Of a stretch of 64,000 nucleotides of DNA, positions 1-7,541 are shown one piece after another; within the stretch, counting starts at the first letter, position 1; every line of letters begins with the position of its first letter. The stretch comes from JBMNGO01 sp050949885. GTDB taxonomy: Bacteria; Bacillota; Syntrophomonadia; Syntrophomonadales; Syntrophomonadaceae. The notes below the pieces were generated by a model. It worked only from the letters and a program-made list of their open reading frames with translations, was not told where the DNA came from and made no database searches. Position numbers and translations under genes: made by a program. Location: NCBI GenBank assembly GCA_050949885.1, contig JBMNGO010000002.1, positions 62,001 through 126,000 on the forward strand, written 5' to 3'.

Positions 1-1176
1 CACATCATAGTACTCTCTTCGGATCTCCTTAATAACCCTCTCTGTTACCTCTATGGCGCTCATTTCCGGTTTAAGGTTGTATGTCTCAATTTTAGGGGAA
101 GGGATTAGGACTCTGTCTTCCCCTGGATTGGGTTCTTCAACACCGCCATTGAAGAAAAAAGTAACATGGGCATACTTTTCCGTCTCAGCAATTCTCAGCT
201 GTCTTAGCTGGTGCGCTGCCAATACCTCACCCAGGGTATTATCCAAGTTTTGGGGAGTAAAGGCCACCGGAGCAATTATATCCACGTCATACTGGGTCAT
301 ACAGACAAAATGAACCTGGGGACGAACCTCCCGGGGAAAAGTGTTTAGTTCAGGGTCAACAAAAGCACGAGTTATTTGTCTGGCCCGATCGGCCCGAAAA
401 TTAAAGAAAATTACTGCATCCTGGTCTTTTACAGTTCCAACCGGATTGGCTTTTTCGTCAATAATCACTACCGGCTCTACAAATTCATCACTTATACGGG
501 CTTCGTAACTGTCCTGGATAGCTGCAAAAGCATTAGCTGCTTTATTTCCTTGACCCAGAACCATAGCCTGATATGCCTTTTCAATCCGATCCCACCGGTT
601 GTCCCGGTCCATGCCGTAGAACCTTCCCCCCAGGGTAGCAATTTTTCCCAAGCCCACCTGTTTAAATTTATCCTCCAGGGCAATTATATAATTTTGAGCA
701 GTCTTGGGCCCTACATCTCTTCCATCCAAAAAAGCGTGGATGTATACCTCTCTCATCTGTTGCTGTTGGGCCATATCTAAAAGTGCGAACAAGTGGCTAA
801 GGTGGCTGTGAACCCCACCATCAGATAACAGGCCCATAAAATGTATGGCACCCTGATTTTTTTTTGCATAGGCAAAAGCTTTGATGAGTTCAGGATTGGA
901 AAAAAAAGATCCATCCTCAATAGCTTTGCTGATCCGAGTAATTTCTTGATAAACTACTCTTCCCGCTCCTATATTAAGGTGTCCAACCTCAGAGTTGCCC
1001 ATTTGCCCGGAAGGCAGCCCCACCTCTATGCCGCTGCAGGTTAACAAGGTATGGGGATATTTGCTTTGTAAGGTCAGAAAGTTTTCAGGGTTGGCCAGGG
1101 AGATAGCATTATCCTCGGTTTCCGCCCCGCTCCCCCAACCGTCCAAAATCATTAGAACCAGAGGCCTACTACTCAT
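1..1176 (-). CDS. gpmI: 2,3-bisphosphoglycerate-independent phosphoglycerate mutase, 3' part outside window
   Basis: Interconverts 3- and 2-phosphoglycerate in cytosolic glycolysis, using two Mn ions and a phosphoserine intermediate. The reading frame stays open to base 1, giving residues 1-392 of a family usually near 510, so the C-terminal quarter is missing only because the window ends. Visible motifs are the N-terminal metal site LILDGWG-like (residues 9-15, MILDGWG), and QMGNSEVGHLNIGAGR, in which Ser62 is the phosphorylated serine. The ATG lies inside the end of tpiA (8-base overlap) with GGAGGTGG upstream, so translation is probably coupled. It is the last visible gene of the cggR-gap-pgk-tpiA-gpmI operon. 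A run of nine A occurs near residue 110 but the frame is intact across it. Confidence 0.96.
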   Translation of the reverse strand, partial: MSSRPLVLMILDGWGSGAETEDNAISLANPENFLTLQSKYPHTLLTCSGIEVGLPSGQMGNSEVGHLNIGAGRVVYQEITRISKAIEDGSFFSNPELIKAFAYAKKNQGAIHFMGLLSDGGVHSHLSHLFALLDMAQQQQMREVYIHAFLDGRDVGPKTAQNYIIALEDKFKQVGLGKIATLGGRFYGMDRDNRWDRIEKAYQAMVLGQGNKAANAFAAIQDSYEARISDEFVEPVVIIDEKANPVGTVKDQDAVIFFNFRADRARQITRAFVDPELNTFPREVRPQVHFVCMTQYDVDIIAPVAFTPQNLDNTLGEVLAAHQLRQLRIAETEKYAHVTFFFNGGVEEPNPGEDRVLIPSPKIETYNLKPEMSAIEVTERVIKEIRREYYDV

Positions 1177-1927
1177 TTTGTGCCACCTCCAGGATCTCAA
1201 AAAAAGATTCCGGCATCAGACTGGCGCCTCCTACCAATGCACCGTTAATGTCCTTTTCATCTAGAAATTCCTTGATGTTCTTTCCGTTTACACTGCCCCC
1301 GTAGAGGATCTTGACCTGTTGGGCAGTGGACCTGCCAAACCTTTTTTCTAACATTTCCCTAATAAAGCAGCACATGTTCTGGGCATCATCACTGGTAGCA
1401 TTAATTCCCGTGCCTATTGCCCAGACAGGCTCATAAGCTATTATGGGCAGAATATCCAAAAGAACTAAATCCTTTAAGTCATGATCTAGCTGACCCTTTA
1501 CTACCTGCAGAGCCAGGTTGTTCTCACGCTCCTGCAGGGTCTCTCCCACACACAAGATGGGAATTAACCCGGCCGCCAGGGCCGCATGCATCTTCCGGTT
1601 TATTATGGTGTCAGTTTCCCCCATAATCTGGCGGCGTTCTGAGTGGCCTATAATCACATATTCACATCCTACATCCACCAGCATCTCAGGCGACACCTCG
1701 CCGGTATAAGCCCCTTTGGTTTCCCAGAAGAGATTCTGGGCACCAATTTTTACAGCCGAACCGGTACAAAGTTTACTGAGAACTGGTAGGCCGATAAAAG
1801 AAGGGCAGATTACTATTTCCACATTCTTAACCCTATCTAATAACGGAAATAAGTGGGCAGCAAATATTTCTATATCATGCTGATTTTTATTCATCTTCCA
1901 GTTGGCGACAACTGTTCTCTTGCGCAC
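1169..1927 (-). CDS. tpiA: Triose-phosphate isomerase
   Basis: Interconverts dihydroxyacetone phosphate and glyceraldehyde 3-phosphate in the cytosol. Catalytic residues are visible: Lys11 in NWKMN, His95 in IIGHSERR, and Glu166 in YEPVWAIGTG; the phosphate-binding loops LYGGSVNG and ALVGGAS follow. The frame is open up to a GTG at 1954, but the second GTG at 1927 gives the usual length (252 residues, family about 250) and has a purine-rich AAGGGGGG about ten bases upstream, so I chose it. Only 31 bases separate it from pgk, and it overlaps gpmI by 8 bases, as expected of one glycolytic operon. Confidence 0.97.
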   Translation of the reverse strand: MRKRTVVANWKMNKNQHDIEIFAAHLFPLLDRVKNVEIVICPSFIGLPVLSKLCTGSAVKIGAQNLFWETKGAYTGEVSPEMLVDVGCEYVIIGHSERRQIMGETDTIINRKMHAALAAGLIPILCVGETLQERENNLALQVVKGQLDHDLKDLVLLDILPIIAYEPVWAIGTGINATSDDAQNMCCFIREMLEKRFGRSTAQQVKILYGGSVNGKNIKEFLDEKDINGALVGGASLMPESFFEILEVAQNE

Positions 1928-1958
1928 AAAATCCGCCCCCCTTACTCTCAACACGGGT

Positions 1959-3158
1959 TTAAGACCCGGCTACACCCGAAAGCTCAATTTCACATACAGC
2001 TACCCCAGGTAAGGTGATTCCTTCCAAAAATTCCAGGGTAGCCCCCCCCCCTGTAGAAATATGGGTAATCTTTTCGTTGAAGCCCATTTTCTGTACGGCG
2101 GCAGCAGTTTCTCCCCCTCCTGCCACACTTACGGCAGATGATTCGGCTATAGCTCGGGCAACAGCTTCTGTACCGGCAGCAAAGGGCTGGTACTCAAAGA
2201 CTCCCATGGGGCCATTCCATATTATGGTCTTGGCCCGGGCAATAGCTTTTCTATACTTTTCTCTAGTTTTGGGCCCAATATCCAATATCATCATTTCGTT
2301 AGAGACCTCATTAACATCTAATACCCGGGTGGAGGCAGTAGCAGATATTTCCCCAGCCACTACCACATCCTCAGGCAACAGTATTTCCACTTTCCTTGCC
2401 TTGGCCTTTTCCACCAGTTTCCGGGCATCTTCCAGCAAATCCTCTTCATGCAGTGATTTGCCGATATTGTGTCCCATAGCTTTGAGAAAGGTATTAGCCA
2501 TACCTCCACCAATAAGGATGATATCCAATTTGTTTATAAAGTTATCTATCAAACCAAGTTTGTCAGAGATCTTGGCTCCCCCCATAATAGCCATCTTCGG
2601 GCCTTCAGGGTTGTCCAAAACCTTTTGCAGCATACTCACTTCCCTCTCCATCAAAAAGCCTGCATAGGCGGGAAGAAAATCTGCTACCCCCACAGTTGAT
2701 GAATGAGCTCGGTGGGCGGTGCCAAAGGCATCATTTACAAACAAGTCCCCCAAGGAAGCAAATTGTCGTGACAGATCACGGTCATTTTTCTCTTCACCAG
2801 GATTAAACCGAACATTTTCCAGGACCAACACCTGGCCTGGTTTTAAATCAGCTACCTTTTTTTCTACCTCCGGTCCTACGGTAGCGCTGGCCAAAGTAAC
2901 AGGAGTATTGACCAATTCCTGTAAACGGGCGCCAACTTTCTTAAGGCTGTATTTTTCCTCAGGTTGCCCTTTAGGTCTGCCCAGATGGCTCATTAAAATC
3001 AGACGCCCCTGGTTCTCAATAACATAATTAATGGAAGGCAAGGCTGCCCTAATTTTTGTATCATCGATTATATTGCCCTCCTTGTCCTGGGGCACGTTAA
3101 AATCGACCCTCATTAATACCCTTTTTCCTTTTATTTCAGCATCCTTAATACTTCTCAA
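1959..3158 (-). CDS. pgk: Phosphoglycerate kinase
   Basis: Transfers the acyl phosphate of 1,3-bisphosphoglycerate to ADP, the first ATP-yielding step of glycolysis; cytosolic and monomeric. The N-terminal substrate site RVDFNVP, the basic loop SHLGRPKG, the nucleotide-site GGAKISDKLG and the C-terminal TGGGAT loop are all present, and the length (about 400) is normal. The longest frame starts at a GTG at 3167, but that codon abuts GGAAGGTGA; the TTG at 3158 sits about nine bases beyond that ribosome site and is my preferred start (399 residues). The codons for the TGGGA loop form an uninterrupted tract of ten G (2042-2051 as C on the plus strand). Confidence 0.97.
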   Translation of the reverse strand: MRSIKDAEIKGKRVLMRVDFNVPQDKEGNIIDDTKIRAALPSINYVIENQGRLILMSHLGRPKGQPEEKYSLKKVGARLQELVNTPVTLASATVGPEVEKKVADLKPGQVLVLENVRFNPGEEKNDRDLSRQFASLGDLFVNDAFGTAHRAHSSTVGVADFLPAYAGFLMEREVSMLQKVLDNPEGPKMAIMGGAKISDKLGLIDNFINKLDIILIGGGMANTFLKAMGHNIGKSLHEEDLLEDARKLVEKAKARKVEILLPEDVVVAGEISATASTRVLDVNEVSNEMMILDIGPKTREKYRKAIARAKTIIWNGPMGVFEYQPFAAGTEAVARAIAESSAVSVAGGGETAAAVQKMGFNEKITHISTGGGATLEFLEGITLPGVAVCEIELSGVAGS

Positions 3159-3183
3159 AATTACCACTCACCTTCCCATATCA

Positions 3184-4185
3184 TCATTTTCTCCCTGCTA
3201 TATAGGCAATAGCATCAACCACTCTAGCTGAATAACCCCATTCGTTATCATACCAAGCTATAACTTTGGCCATACGGTCTCCCATTACCATGGTGAGCAA
3301 TCCATCAACAACCGCTGAGTTTTCTTCCCCCCGGTAATCAGATGATACCAGAGGTTCTTCAGTATATTTTAATATTCCCTTCATTTTTCCCTGGCTGGCA
3401 GCTTGGAAAGCTTTGTTGATATCTTCTGAACTGGCCTTTTTCTCCAATTCAACGGTCAGATCGACCAGTGACACATTAGGGGTGGGCACCCGGATAGCCA
3501 GCCCATCCAGCTTGCCCTTTAATTCCGGAATGACCTCACCTACAGCACTAGCAGCCCCAGTGGTAGTAGGTATTAAAGAAATGGCAGCAGCTCTGGCTCT
3601 CCTTAAATCGTTATGTTCCAAATCTAAAACCCTCTGATCATTGGTATAAGAATGGATAGTATTCATCATTCCTTTAACTATGCCGAATTCTTCCATTAAA
3701 ACCTTGGCCACCGGCGCCAAACAATTGGTAGTGCAAGAAGCGTTGGAAATAATGTCGTACTGGGGAAGATATTTGTCATGGTTCACTCCCATAACTATAG
3801 TAAAATCTACATTTTTGCCAGGAGCTGTAATAATTACTTTTGAAGCTCCCGCCTGGAGGTGCTGGGCAGCCTTATCCCGGCTCCGGAACTTCCCGGTACC
3901 TTCCACAATGAAACTTACTCCCATTTCCTTCCAGGGCAATTCAGAAGGATTTTTCACTGATAGGTACTTTATCTTTTTCCCATCAATAATCAGGTTTTCA
4001 TTATCACAACTAACCGTACCCTTATATTCCCCGTGGATGGAATCATATTTGAACAAATGACTGCTGGCCTTGATGCTCCCGATGTCATTAACCGCCACGA
4101 GCTCAAGGTCATCCCTCTGTAAAGCTATTCTTCCTACCAGACGGCCAATTCGCCCGAAGCCATTAATCGCTATCTTTACTGTCAA
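3184..4185 (-). CDS. gap: NAD-dependent glyceraldehyde-3-phosphate dehydrogenase, type I
   Basis: Oxidises and phosphorylates glyceraldehyde 3-phosphate with NAD, cytosolic tetramer. The Rossmann fold GFGRIGR lies at the N-terminus, VAVNDIG follows with the Asp typical of NAD specificity, and the catalytic Cys151 is in SNASCTTNC. The C-terminal half ends with the expected WYDNEWGYS. I place the start at TTG 4185 because AAAGGGTGG lies seven to eight bases upstream and the protein then begins MTVKIAINGFGR as in relatives; the GTG at 4194 would overlap the ribosome site. The start overlaps the end of cggR by 23 bases, so the enzyme is likely translated together with its regulator. Confidence 0.97.
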   Translation of the reverse strand: MTVKIAINGFGRIGRLVGRIALQRDDLELVAVNDIGSIKASSHLFKYDSIHGEYKGTVSCDNENLIIDGKKIKYLSVKNPSELPWKEMGVSFIVEGTGKFRSRDKAAQHLQAGASKVIITAPGKNVDFTIVMGVNHDKYLPQYDIISNASCTTNCLAPVAKVLMEEFGIVKGMMNTIHSYTNDQRVLDLEHNDLRRARAAAISLIPTTTGAASAVGEVIPELKGKLDGLAIRVPTPNVSLVDLTVELEKKASSEDINKAFQAASQGKMKGILKYTEEPLVSSDYRGEENSAVVDGLLTMVMGDRMAKVIAWYDNEWGYSARVVDAIAYIAGRK

Positions 4186-5215
4186 ATTTACCACCCTTTC
4201 CGTTAATTATTTTTTTCACAGCACCTTCGTCGGTTATCAGCACCTTTGGATAACCACTTTTAAGTACCGCTTTAATTGCTTCTGCTTTATTGCTGCCGCC
4301 AGCAACCGCCACAATTATATTGACATTAGCCAAATCTGTTAGTTCCAGGCCGATTCCGGGCACTTCATATACTATTTTGCCCTGATTGTCAAAATAATAT
4401 CTAAGGGCTTCCCCGGTTGCTCCCTGGCGGTGCAAAAAATCAATTTCTCCTGCTGAGAGACCGCGTCTTTTGGCCATTTCCTCCGCCACCCCGATTCCGT
4501 GAACCAATATGTGGCATGATCTAATAGTATCTACGATTTTTTTGATATGGACATCCTCTTTTAGTATGTGAGCAGTCTCTTCTTCCAAATAATCCGGTAT
4601 GTGGAGAAGCCGGTACTGCCCTTTTACTGCCCGGGCAATTGTGGCAGCAATGGTTCCGGCCTGCAGTTCCATTTCTTCTCCCAGCCCTCCCCGGGCAGGA
4701 ATAGCCATTATATCTATAGGCCGAGGATTATTACAAATGGCATCAGCCATGGCAGCCAGGGTAGTTCCTCCCGATACAGCAATAACCGAGCCCGCAAACC
4801 AGTTCCGTTGCAAATAATTGGCTGCCGCTCTGCCCATTTCCCTTTTGGCCAAATGGTTGGTTGAGGAGTCACCAGGCACAATCAATACTTCTTGAAGATT
4901 AAACTCCTTTTGCATAATCTCTGTAAGCACCCGCGTATCAAAAAGAAAAGGTATAAATTGATCAAGATCCTGCAGTATCGCTTCGCCTGTAGAGCACAGG
5001 TAAATACCCCCAGGGGTCCAGGAAATAAAACCTCTGGCTTTTAAGATTTCCAATTCCCGCCGCACAATTCTTTCGGAAAGTCCCAATTGACGCCCTAGCT
5101 GTCTTCTCCCTACCGGCTGCTGATGCAATACCCGCCACAGTATACTGTATCTAATTTTCATTATCTCCAGGGTTTCAGGCGCAAAATTCTGCAATAATGT
5201 GAATATCCTTTCCAT
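4163..5215 (-). CDS. cggR: Central glycolytic genes regulator, SorC/DeoR-type repressor
   Basis: In Bacilli CggR represses the gapA operon and is released by fructose 1,6-bisphosphate. This 350-residue protein has an N-terminal winged helix (about residues 20-75, with GRQLGLSERIVRRELE) and a C-terminal sugar-binding domain of the SorC family (VSGGTTLAAMADAI, VAVAGGSNKAEAIKAV). Its position as first gene ahead of gap-pgk-tpiA-gpmI fits the assignment strongly. Upstream lie an extended -10 promoter and a palindrome that looks like its operator, so autoregulation is likely. Effector specificity is inferred from the family. The ATG at 5215 is taken as the start; its ribosome site is weak. Confidence 0.93.
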   Translation of the reverse strand: MERIFTLLQNFAPETLEIMKIRYSILWRVLHQQPVGRRQLGRQLGLSERIVRRELEILKARGFISWTPGGIYLCSTGEAILQDLDQFIPFLFDTRVLTEIMQKEFNLQEVLIVPGDSSTNHLAKREMGRAAANYLQRNWFAGSVIAVSGGTTLAAMADAICNNPRPIDIMAIPARGGLGEEMELQAGTIAATIARAVKGQYRLLHIPDYLEEETAHILKEDVHIKKIVDTIRSCHILVHGIGVAEEMAKRRGLSAGEIDFLHRQGATGEALRYYFDNQGKIVYEVPGIGLELTDLANVNIIVAVAGGSNKAEAIKAVLKSGYPKVLITDEGAVKKIINGKGGKFDSKDSD

Positions 5216-5299
5216 ATGGCTCCTTTTTTGATGACAATTTTCGTGCTGTTAAAAGTTAAACTACCCTGTTATTATTATTTTATAAGTACTTAAAAGTTT

Positions 5300-5338
5300 T
5301 TGGGACGTATTTGGCTGGTAGGGGCAAAAATGTCCCAA
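5300..5338 (-). promoter_or_regulatory. Candidate CggR operator (imperfect palindrome)
   Basis: The two arms TTGGGACGTATTTGG (5300-5314) and CAAAAATGTCCCAA (5325-5338) form a 39-base imperfect inverted repeat. The GGGAC core matches the start of the known Bacillus CggR half-site (CGGGAC-N6-TGTC) as I remember it. It lies between the promoter and the cggR start, the position from which CggR blocks elongating polymerase in Bacillus. The link to CggR is inference from motif and place. Confidence 0.7.
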
Positions 5339-5382
5339 GGCCTTTATAAAAAATACAGTTTTGCGAGAACTGCTACTAGTTA

Positions 5383-5391
5383 AGTATACCA
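5383..5391 (-). promoter_or_regulatory. Extended -10 promoter for the cggR glycolytic operon
   Basis: On the minus strand TGGTATACT gives a TGn-TATACT extended -10 element; a good -35 is not evident, which is common with extended -10 promoters. Transcription would start near 5376 and run through the palindrome about 38 bases downstream. No terminator is seen after the preceding gene, so some readthrough from the rpoN-clc unit is possible. Confidence 0.5.
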
Positions 5392-5451
5392 TACTTTCCG
5401 CCTAATTAAGAGACCATTCCACTTATACAAGGAAACAAGGTGGAGTTGAGT

Positions 5452-5754
5452 TTAAAATTGCAGCATATGGTCTACCGGTAAGACAAAAGTGGTTGCTATA
5501 CTCTCATTTATCACTTTCTGAGTATGGAGATGGTGCTCAAGTTTATCTAACTTTTTCTTTTCACTGTATTCTTTAATTGCCTGAGTAATAAAAGGTACCT
5601 CGTCATCTTCTACACAGCTTACTAGGGTTACACTACCCTTCCTCATAAACCCTCCCGTGCTGCTTAACCATGTCATCCGGAATCCCTTGGCAGCCAGTTT
5701 TTCAGACAATCCTGGAGCCAATTGGTCACTAATTACGGTGATTATCATTTTCAT
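5452..5754 (-). CDS. DarA-like (YaaQ family) PII-like c-di-AMP receptor
   Basis: The 100-residue protein keeps the YaaQ/DarA landmarks: start MKMIITVISDQ, FRMTWLSSTGGF (residues about 25-36, the TGGF motif with Arg and Thr used for c-di-AMP binding), and the C-terminal FVLPVDHMLQF. The middle T-loop region is lysine-rich (EKKKLDKLEHHL). DarA proteins are trimeric cytosolic c-di-AMP sensors of unknown output. I chose ATG 5754, which has AAAGGGGGC seven bases upstream, over the longer frame from 5790. It overlaps the end of the ClC gene by 26 bases, so the two are coupled; a role in controlling that transporter is inference. The c-di-AMP synthase disA lies in this same window. Confidence 0.85.
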   Translation of the reverse strand: MKMIITVISDQLAPGLSEKLAAKGFRMTWLSSTGGFMRKGSVTLVSCVEDDEVPFITQAIKEYSEKKKLDKLEHHLHTQKVINESIATTFVLPVDHMLQF

Positions 5755-7492
5755 GTTCCATGCCCCCTTTATTTGCCAGAGAATAGGCATTAATTATATC
5801 ACTGCGGCTGATTATCCCCAGGAGTTTGGTGGGATCAAGGGGATCAACCACGGGTAACCTTCCCACATCGCCACCAGCCATTTTTTGGATAGCCTGGCGA
5901 ACACTGTTATGAGGATTTAATGTAAGTAAATTGGTACCAACCACTGTTTCAAGAGTAATCAAGGTACTGCCTTTTTTTATTTTTCGGTGAATATCTTCTT
6001 GGGTGACAATTCCAATCAGCTGTCCATCCTTGACGACCGGGAAACCGGTAAAAGAGTACTGCTGCATGATTTCCCTGGCTGATATTAGGTCCATATCTGC
6101 ATCCATTACAACCACATCAGTAGTCATTACTTTTTCAACAGGAATAGTGGCCATTAAGTCAATGTCCTCCCTGTTCCCTGTATCCAAACCCATGCGGGCC
6201 AGCCTTTCGGTAAATATAGATTCTGGGTGCAACCCGCTGGCAACCAGTGAGCTTATAACACATACAATCATTAGAGGCAAAACAATCATATAGTTATCGG
6301 TCATTTCAAAGAGCATTATTATCCCCGTAACCGGTGCCTGCGACATGCCGGCAAATACCCCGGCCATACCTACCAGGGCATACGCTCCGAAAGGAGCCGT
6401 GAGTTCCGGGAAAAGACTGTTCAATATATAACCGAAACTCCCTCCCAACATGGCTCCCATAAAAAGACTGGGACCAATAACCCCGGCCGATCCTCCAGAA
6501 CCTATAGTAAGGGAAGTAGCCAGCAGTTTTAAAAATAGTAACACCACCATAAGTTTCAGGGTCAGTCCATTATCTAATACGGTCTCTATGGTGTTATAAC
6601 CTAATCCAAAAATTTGAGGAAAATAAAGGCCTATTACCCCAATCAAGAGGCCTCCTACGGCGGGCTTTAGGTATTCCGGGATACCATGCTGCCAATTGGC
6701 AAAAAAGTCTTCAATCCTATAGAGCGTCTTTATGTAGAGAACCGCGAAAATCCCGGACAGGATCCCCAATACAAGGAAAAACAAAATTTCGGCACTGTGC
6801 ACCAGATTATATTGCTGAATGAAAAAAGCCGGATAGTTGCCTAAAACAGCCCGGCTGATGGTTGCTGAGGTAACCGAGGAAATCACTATTAATATAAATT
6901 TGGTGGTCACAAACTCTCCCAGAATTATCTCCTGGGCAAACAAGACTCCCCCGATGGGGGCATTGAAGGTAGCAGAAATCCCCCCTGCTGCTCCGCAGGC
7001 CACTAGTGTCTTTAAGATCCCCGGGGAGAGCTTTAAGAATTGTCCCACAGCAGAACCCAGGGCAGCTCCTATGTGAACTATTGGCCCCTCTGTTCCTCCT
7101 GAACCTCCAGATCCTAAGTTAACGGAAGTGGCAACAAATTTGGTAATAGCCAGGCGTGGACTAATAATGCCATCTCTCTGGGCCACTGCTGCCATAACCG
7201 GGGATACACCTGGACCCCGGACCTCCTTATCTATAAAACAAACGATCAGGCCAACCAGAAGGCCACCTAAAGCTGGTAATAGGACTATATAAAAGTTCCC
7301 CATCAATCCTTCCAGTACCTTTTCGCCTCCAGAAAAAAACAGGATTTCAGCATAGCCAATGGCTTTTCGAAAGCCAATACCTGCAAACCCGGTTATCGTC
7401 CCAATTATTCCTGCTATAGCCAAAAGGAAGGAAGAGTCAGTCCAAAAATATTTCTTTGTATATCTGCCTAAATGCTCATTTCCAAGCAACAT
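5729..7492 (-). CDS. ClC-family anion channel/transporter with two C-terminal CBS domains
   Basis: A membrane protein of 587 residues moving chloride or a similar anion. About ten hydrophobic segments fill residues 20-435, followed by a CBS pair (about 450-575). ClC signatures are GPGVS (93-97), GGTEGP (132-137, gating Glu135), FNAPIGGVLFAQEI (176-189) and SAGVIGPSLF. Two positions are unusual: Pro94 where chloride transporters have Ser in GSGIP, and Ile189 where classical exchangers have the internal proton glutamate. Pro at the first site favours nitrate in plant CLCa; Ile at the second occurs in some working exchangers. Ion choice and coupling therefore cannot be called. CBS pairs often bind nucleotides. 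It overlaps the DarA-like gene by 26 bases. Confidence 0.92.
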   Translation of the reverse strand: MLLGNEHLGRYTKKYFWTDSSFLLAIAGIIGTITGFAGIGFRKAIGYAEILFFSGGEKVLEGLMGNFYIVLLPALGGLLVGLIVCFIDKEVRGPGVSPVMAAVAQRDGIISPRLAITKFVATSVNLGSGGSGGTEGPIVHIGAALGSAVGQFLKLSPGILKTLVACGAAGGISATFNAPIGGVLFAQEIILGEFVTTKFILIVISSVTSATISRAVLGNYPAFFIQQYNLVHSAEILFFLVLGILSGIFAVLYIKTLYRIEDFFANWQHGIPEYLKPAVGGLLIGVIGLYFPQIFGLGYNTIETVLDNGLTLKLMVVLLFLKLLATSLTIGSGGSAGVIGPSLFMGAMLGGSFGYILNSLFPELTAPFGAYALVGMAGVFAGMSQAPVTGIIMLFEMTDNYMIVLPLMIVCVISSLVASGLHPESIFTERLARMGLDTGNREDIDLMATIPVEKVMTTDVVVMDADMDLISAREIMQQYSFTGFPVVKDGQLIGIVTQEDIHRKIKKGSTLITLETVVGTNLLTLNPHNSVRQAIQKMAGGDVGRLPVVDPLDPTKLLGIISRSDIINAYSLANKGGMEHENDNHRN

Positions 7493-7541
7493 TATTTATC
7501 ATCCTAATCGATTTCGAATTATACTATAAATTTAAGGCAGA

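Noticed and set aside
376..780. 134-codon plus-strand frame inside gpmI
   Set aside because: Antisense to a confidently identified gene, with no recognisable protein features.
2014..2667. 217-codon open frame on the plus strand inside pgk
   Set aside because: Antisense shadow of a strongly conserved enzyme gene; no ribosome site and low-complexity Ser/Ala/Pro composition typical of shadows.
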